A DNA stretch of 64,000 nt from assembly GCA_023362775.1 (NCBI GenBank), contig JALMGJ010000005.1, forward strand, positions 68,097,463-68,161,462, given 5' to 3'. This stretch comes from Charina bottae (lineage: Eukaryota; Chordata; Lepidosauria; Squamata; Charinaidae). Made by a program: the position numbers and the translations under genes. Numbering within the stretch: position 1 is the stretch's first letter; each line of letters opens with the position of its first letter. Below are positions 58,925-64,000 of the stretch, one piece after another. Under the pieces are notes generated by a model. It saw only the letters and a list, made by a program, of their open reading frames with translations, was not told the origin of the DNA and ran no database searches.

Positions 58925-59705
58925 CAAATGACAAATACAATTCAATTTAAGAAAGTATAAAGTGATTCACATTGGGGCAAAAAAACCTAATATATTGATG
59001 GGCTTTGAGCTGTCTGAAACTAAGCAGGAAAAGATTGGGAATCACAGTGCTCAATCAAAATGTCAATTCAGTGTGTAGCACCTGCGAAAAAGGCAGATTC
59101 CATGCTAGGGATCATTAGAAAAGGGATTGAAAATAAAAATGCCAACATTGTTATGCCCTTATACAAATCCACAGTACACTAGCTTCTGGAGTACTGTGTA
59201 CAGTTCTGGTCAATGCATTTGAAAATGTATATAATAGAGGTGGAGAGAGTGCATAAAAGAGCAACTAGGAAGAGCATGATTAAGGTGTATAAAATTATGA
59301 ATGGCATGGAGAAAATGGACAAGGAGAAATTGTTCTCCCTTTGGACCAGGAGCCACCCAGTGAAGCTTTATTGGAAGGAGATTTAAAACAGATAAAAGAA
59401 AGTGCTTCCTCATATAGCACACAATTAACCAATGAACCTCATAACCACAAGACAAAATTACCGCTAATTCACAGAGGATAGCTTTATTAAGAGCTGTTGG
59501 TCTTGAAGAGTCAAGGATATCTCCAGGTTGAGGGCAGCATGCCTCCAAATACTAGTTGTAGGGGATCCATGGTAGAAGAGGTATAAATCTCGATCTCCTG
59601 CATGTAAAAACTCCAGATGCATCTGTTTGGCCACTGGGAAAAACAAAATGCTGGACTAAGATGGCCTTTGGCCTGATCTAGCAGGGCTGTGTTTATGCTC
59701 TAATA
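58925..59705 (+). mobile_element. CR1 LINE, 3' segment
   Basis: IQFNLRKYKVIHIGAKKPN-like text followed by AMLGIIRKGIENKNANIV and LEYCVQFWSMHL-like blocks. It closes with the CR1 3' end ctggactaagatggcctttgg / cctgatctagcagggctgtg. Old copy, many indels. Confidence 0.82.
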
Positions 59706-59868
59706 GGTTTGGCTTGGTTTGGTTTTGCTGTAAGGTTTGCTACCTAATTTCAACTTTGAAACATAACTTTACTATGGATAAGTTTTAGTGATATAATCTT
59801 TTTAGAAATGATCTGTAGACGCCAATTGGGCAAACCTGTTTCATTTATACTGTAGACATACTGTTGAT

Positions 59869-60143
59869 CAGGGCTTTCCAAAGTTTTTCCCACGGCGACA
59901 CGCCAACCGGCGTTGGCGTGTCGCCGCAGGAAAACCCGGAAGTGCGGCAGCGCGCAAAAACCCGGAAGCGCTGCTGCTGCTTTTGGGTTTTGCGCGCTGC
60001 AGTTGGTGTGTCGCCGCGGGAAAACCCGGAAGTGCTGATTATGATCAGTGCTTCCGGGTTGTGTGGCAACACACCAGACTGTGTGTGGCGACACACTTTT
60101 TTTTTTGACTTTTGTGTCGCCACACACAGTTTGGAAAGCTCTG
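59869..60143. mobile_element. GC-rich hAT MITE (family A), 275 bp
   Basis: Starts CAGGGCTTTCCAAAG and ends in the complement of CAGAGCTTTCCAAACTG. Target repeats ctgttgat / ctgtagat (7 of 8). The interior alternates aaaacccggaagtg and its complement. Confidence 0.92.
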
Positions 60144-60689
60144 CTGTAGATTATCAACATTTTTGTGGAAAACCAAATCAAATAGCACATGCTGAAATGC
60201 ACAGCACCTCTTTTTCGGCAAGTAAAAGAGTTTTGTTACTGAAGAGAAAGAGAACATAGCTTAACTCCACCTGTGTTTCATGCTTGCTCTTGACCACCTA
60301 GGTCAGAGCTTTCCAAACTGTGTATCAGGACACATTAGTGTGTCAGCTGCAGTGTCTGGGTGTGTCGCAGCTGCTGCTGCCTCTGAGCCCTGCCAGGATT
60401 CCACGCAGGTTCTACTGCCTGCCTTGTGCCTTGCTGCCTCCAAACCTGCCCTGCCAGGATTCCACGCAGGTCCTAGTGCAAGGGTCGGAAATGGCGGCTC
60501 TTGAGCCAGATCTGGCTCTTTGGCCCCTTGAGCGTGGCTCAACCGCAGCTGAACTCACCCCCGCCCCTTCCACGCGATTGGATGTTCCACGCCGGCCATC
60601 AGAGTTTGGGGGCGGGAGTTTGGCCGCACGCCTTGGAGGCGCTCCTGGAGAAGCGCTCCTGGAGAAGCTGTCATGCTGTCGGCCTGGAG

Positions 60690-61375
60690 AGCGCTCTGTG
60701 GGCTGGCCCGCTGGAGGAGGAGGAAGCGGCTGCGAATGGGACCTTGCCAAAAGCTCCCCTGAATGAGGTGGGACAGAGACACAGGGCACCCCAAGAGGCC
60801 CCTGCAGAGAGCTCCCCAAGTGGCCCCCACCAGGAGCACCCTCCCGCCCCATCAATCCCCCCACCCCGCCATTCGGCGTCCTCTCCCCCCGCTAACCCGA
60901 GCCCTGCGGCAGCCGGGGGAGCCGAGCCGAGCCGAGATTGGGGGAGGAGAAAAACGATGGGGGCCGAGAGCGCGTCCTACGGCCACGCGGTGCAGCCAGT
61001 TCCGCGCCAGCCTTCCCCAACCTGCGCTCGGCGGGGAGGGGCCCGAATACTCTCCAGCATCCCCGGCTGGTGCTGGGAAAAGACTATGGGAGCTGTAGTC
61101 CAGCCGGCTGAGAACCTGCGAGGCTGAATGCGGTACCCCCGAGAAAAGGCCGAGCATGCGCTTTGTCGGACCGAGCGTGCCTCCAAAGCCGCGCACGCTA
61201 CAACCGCCCTCGTTTCCGGGGATGGGGATGCGGTTGCTCCGGACAAAGGGCTGCGTGCCAAGCCGTTCCTTCATCCCCAGAGCCCGGCCCACGCCCAGGA
61301 CACACAGCTCCGTCGAGGGACGGAGAGAGTCCAGCCTCGCCGCTTTCCGCCCTCCCATTTTGCAAGGGGGAAGCT
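60690..61375. other. CpG-island-like block inside the nested hAT
   Basis: Visibly CpG-dense sequence (e.g. gggccgagagcgcgtcctac, gcgcacgctacaaccgccct) unlike the AT-rich surroundings. Both strands are open over several overlapping frames, which is expected from composition alone. It has the look of a captured host promoter/5' UTR. At about 61009-61126 a cagccttccccaacc ... ctgtagtccagccggctgag segment may be a third, smaller hAT MITE. Confidence 0.6.
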
Positions 61376-61569
61376 AGTTTAAGATACTGTACTATGTTAA
61401 TTAACATTTGGGATACAGCATTACACCCTACTTTTTTGCATGGCCTAAAAAACACGGGAAAGCAGCCCTTTGCACGTGTCGCAAACGAAAAATAGGAGGA
61501 GGAAGCGCTAGGAACGCCGCCTTGGGCTCCTGTTACAAAAGGTCGGATACAAATGCAATAAATACATTC

Positions 61570-61593
61570 GGGTGGGGTGGGGTGGGGTGGGGA
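61570..61593. repeat. (GGGGT)n tract
   Basis: About four units of ggggt; G-rich strand could form a quadruplex. Confidence 0.85.
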
Positions 61594-61636
61594 GCTGCAG
61601 CTACATTTTGCCACCCAAAATTGTTTTCAAGGCTCC

Positions 61637-61810
61637 CGCCCACAAACCCTGCCCCCAGTACGTGCAATTGGCTCCTGCCCGCAAACCCCGCCCCCTTCCA
61701 CGCGATTGGCTCCTGCCCGCAAACCCCGCCCCTTCCACACGATTGGCCCCCACCTGCAAACCCCGCCCCCTTCCACGCGATTGGCCCCCGCCCGCAAACC
61801 CCGCCCCCTG
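61637..61810. repeat. ~38-bp tandem repeat of GC box plus CCAAT box
   Basis: Four and a half units of gcccgcaaaccccgccccc followed by ttccacgcgattggc. Each unit carries a CCCGCCCC (Sp1-type) site and an inverted CCAAT (ATTGG). A single related unit lies near the other end of the element at about 60555-60585. Confidence 0.9.
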
Positions 61811-62017
61811 GCTCTCGAGCATTTCAAAATGTGCATGAGCATGTCAAAATGGCTCCCGGCATAAAAAGTTTGCCGACCCCTGTCCTAGTGCCTGCCTTGT
61901 GCCCTGCTGTAAGAGTGTGTCGCGAAATGATGCCCTGCTGTAAGAGTGTGTCGTGAAATGATGCATGTCTAAAAGTGTGTCACCAACATGAAAAGTTTGG
62001 AAAGCTCTGACCTAGGT

Positions 62018-64000
62018 TTTTAATATTGAACAGACCTGCATTTGACTGCATCTTGTTAATTTTGTTAATCAAGCCTTGCTATATTTTATTAATCAAACCC
62101 TGCAGCTAGGCTCCAGTCTAGCTGTTTTCAAGATAATTCCCTACAGTAAATTTTTGTGGCGGAATTAGTCCCATAAATCATTCTTTTCCCCCGTAATTCA
62201 GAAAAAAGTATGGAAGTGTTAGTGGAAGGGTCACAACCTCTGTTTAAATTTGTAAGGCTGCCTTCCCATTGGTGTCCAAGGCTGGCTGTCATTTTGTGTT
62301 TTTAACATGCAGAGGTGCCCTTTCCCCTGTATTTGTTAGAGCAGATGCCCTTGATTGATTAGCTTGGCAGGAGGGGAATTGACCTATAAAGGGTTCTCTT
62401 CTTTCTATAGTTCTTCATGCAATGAAGTAGGAAACAGCGAGTTTTCCATAGATTAGAGAGGTCTTCTCACTTAGGAATTGCTAATCAGAATTTCTGTATC
62501 ATCTTCCGGTGGAACCTGTAAGCTCAGTTTAATGCTTTGTCCTACAGTTGGGAGGCAGAGGCATGCTTGTAACTTGCTGTTTGAATTTTAGTTTCCATTT
62601 AGCTATGTTGAGAAGAGTACCAAGTAATACCGGTTCCTTTCAGTCTTTAAATACCTAAGTCAGCATTCAACCATTTTTTCTTTTTGTTTGTTTGTTTTAG
62701 CATAAGTGATAAGAAGATACTATGATAAATAAATTAATCATTATGTGATCCCACCCACCCTGCCCCAGGTACAGCAACATTGTAAGAAATTTGCTTTCTT
62801 AAATAATTATTTTATTTGCTAAAATATTACAAGTTTTCTGTACCATTTCTCATTATGAACTGCCTACTGAAGTATTAAACCTATCTTATGAAAGTATTAT
62901 AGTTCAGGAAAAAACATATCATGAACTAATTCTGCACCACTGGTCCCCAATGGTGCCTTTCATATACATTGGGACTTCAGTTTCTCAAAATTCAGTGCCA
63001 GCATGAACAACACCCATGCTAGCTGGGAATTCTGGAAATTGCAGTTCCAGCTCATTCATCAACCTGAACTTGATAGCAACATTCTATCTCATCACCTTTG
63101 TGTCACTTGAGCTCCATGCTCAAAAGTACATGATGCTTTGTATACTGCATTGCCCAGAGGGATTTGGTTGGTTTCACAGCTTGAAATGTGAAGGGAGATG
63201 TCATTTTATTTAGTTTAGTTTGAATGTGCTGTCTATTGTTCTTTTCTATGTAAACTTTATGTATATATTGTAATGCTTTGGCTTTATATATGTTCTTGTT
63301 TATGTTGTAAAAAATTAGTAATAAACAATATTAAAATAAATAAATGCATATTTAATAAAAAGCAAACTTAATTCTTTACTCCAAATATTGCCAGTTGGGG
63401 ATTGTAAGAATTGTAGTTCATGTTGGGGAACATATCATGGCATTCACATTTGTACACTTTGTTGTCGTAGTTGTTAACCTTCTGGACTGCATAACTAACT
63501 ACTTCAGACCATAATGTTGCTGAGTCTCTGAACATAAGAAGGTACCATCTATGTTATGGATGAGCCAGCACAAATTATTTCTGAAGAAAAGATAGATAGG
63601 TAGATACGGTCTATTTCCCACAGTTTTAGATTAAATCTGATCAGGATCATGCTTCATACAGTCAACAATTCAATACTATTTATCCTTCAGCAGTTTGATA
63701 GATTTAATGTCACTATGATGTCTTTTCCATGCGCAGTAGCATAATAAACTATTATGTAAATATGCTAATTTATTTCAAAGGTAATTCAATAAAATAATTT
63801 GTTAAGCCTCATAATCAAATGTTTTACATTAATCTACAAATGGAAGCATTATTCAGTCTTGCTTTGTAGCAAAGATTAAGTGATCTAATCCCTTTCTGAA
63901 TATCATTAATATCTTTGATTATAGTGTGGCAAACTAAAGCAAGGATGAGTTCGGAAAATCATAATAATATATGATGATGAGATATAATCGCTGGATATCT
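62018..64000 (+). other. INPP5A intron to window end
   Basis: AT-rich intron. Decayed MITE arms at about 62940-63065 (cactggtccccaatggtgcc, ggaattctggaaattgcagtt) and 63385-63440, and a LINE-type 3' tail with (aaat)n near 63300-63350. No further INPP5A exon recognised. Confidence 0.5.

Larger units (their letters stand above)
60479..61882. mobile_element. CpG-rich hAT element nested in another hAT, 1,404 bp
   Basis: Termini caagggtcgg and ccgacccctg, with a perfect 8-bp duplication tcctagtg at 60471-60478 and 61883-61890. Near the left end cggctcttgagccagatct / ggctctttggccccttgag is the usual subterminal block of a Charlie-like hAT family; no transposase ORF is visible. The interior has a CpG-dense, promoter-like block (about 60690-61375), a LINE/SINE-like 3' end (61500-61570), a (GGGGT)n tract and a GC-box/CCAAT tandem array. 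Confidence 0.9.
60304..62009. mobile_element. hAT element (family A), interrupted by a second hAT
   Basis: Termini CAGAGCTTTCCAAACTG and its complement, with a perfect 8-bp duplication acctaggt at 60296-60303 and 62010-62017. Without the insertion at 60479-61882 and its duplicated target it is about 294 bp. It contains a tandem duplication of a ccaggattccacgcaggt / gcctgccttgtgcc unit, which served as the landing site of the inner element. Confidence 0.93.

Noticed and set aside
60501..61127. 208-codon frame and overlapping frames on both strands
   Set aside because: High GC leaves all six frames open; the region is the CpG-rich interior of a hAT element and shows no recognisable protein.
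61408..61956. Proline-rich repeat protein on the + strand
   Set aside because: It is translated from the 38-bp GC-box/CCAAT tandem array.
54530..64000. Next INPP5A exon (encoding the segment after SVVE)
   Set aside because: I looked for its conserved text with flanking splice sites and did not find it; probably beyond the window.

Overview
This is a stretch of vertebrate nuclear DNA, most likely from a squamate reptile. The evidence is AT-rich introns with GT-AG exons and a repeat load typical of lizards and snakes: BovB/RTE, CR1 and L2-type LINEs, an L1 derivative, tRNA-derived SINEs with a (ttaccttt)-type tail, hAT and Tc1 MITEs, and Penelope-like pieces. I cannot fix the species from sequence alone.

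The only host gene I can support is INPP5A (type I inositol polyphosphate 5-phosphatase), on the + strand. Five consecutive internal coding exons are visible at 18701-18764, 23843-23946, 30480-30532, 34420-34539 and 54445-54529. Their splice phases join exactly (0/1, 1/0, 0/2, 2/2, 2/0). They encode 142 contiguous codons, about residues 103-244 of the vertebrate protein, ending in the GDFNFR catalytic motif. The exons before and after lie outside the window or were not found, so nearly everything else here is intron.

Layout. 1-12.2 kb: intron with a truncated LINE flanked by a target-site duplication (TSD), an L2-type LINE, a SINE, a 304-bp hAT MITE, a Penelope-like fragment carrying a hammerhead-like motif, and a BovB tail. 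12.2-18.1 kb: an essentially full-length Ty3/gypsy chromovirus on the - strand, with two 368-bp LTRs differing at five positions, a 5-bp TSD, gag, pro-RT-RNaseH-integrase, a C-terminal chromodomain and a self-complementary primer site. It lies 633 bp upstream of an INPP5A exon. 18.7-34.5 kb: four exons separated by introns holding SINEs, a LINE ORF and decayed L2/BovB pieces. 34.5-54.4 kb: a 19.9-kb intron with a 5S-derived fragment, two SINEs in inverted orientation, an internally deleted L1, GC-rich hAT MITEs, a 0.73-kb inverted-repeat insertion with two hammerhead-like cores, and an L2-type LINE. 54.5-64 kb: last exon, then a Tc1-type MITE, a CR1 LINE and a cluster of hAT elements in which one CpG-rich element is nested inside another.

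The retroelement genes (gag and pol) act together in one replication cycle, but this copy carries a nonsense codon, one or more frameshifts and a protease active-site change. None of the other mobile elements looks able to move by itself. The strongest observations are the hammerhead-bearing inverted insertion at 47.7-48.4 kb, the self-priming chromovirus, and the nested hAT with a promoter-like CpG-rich interior.
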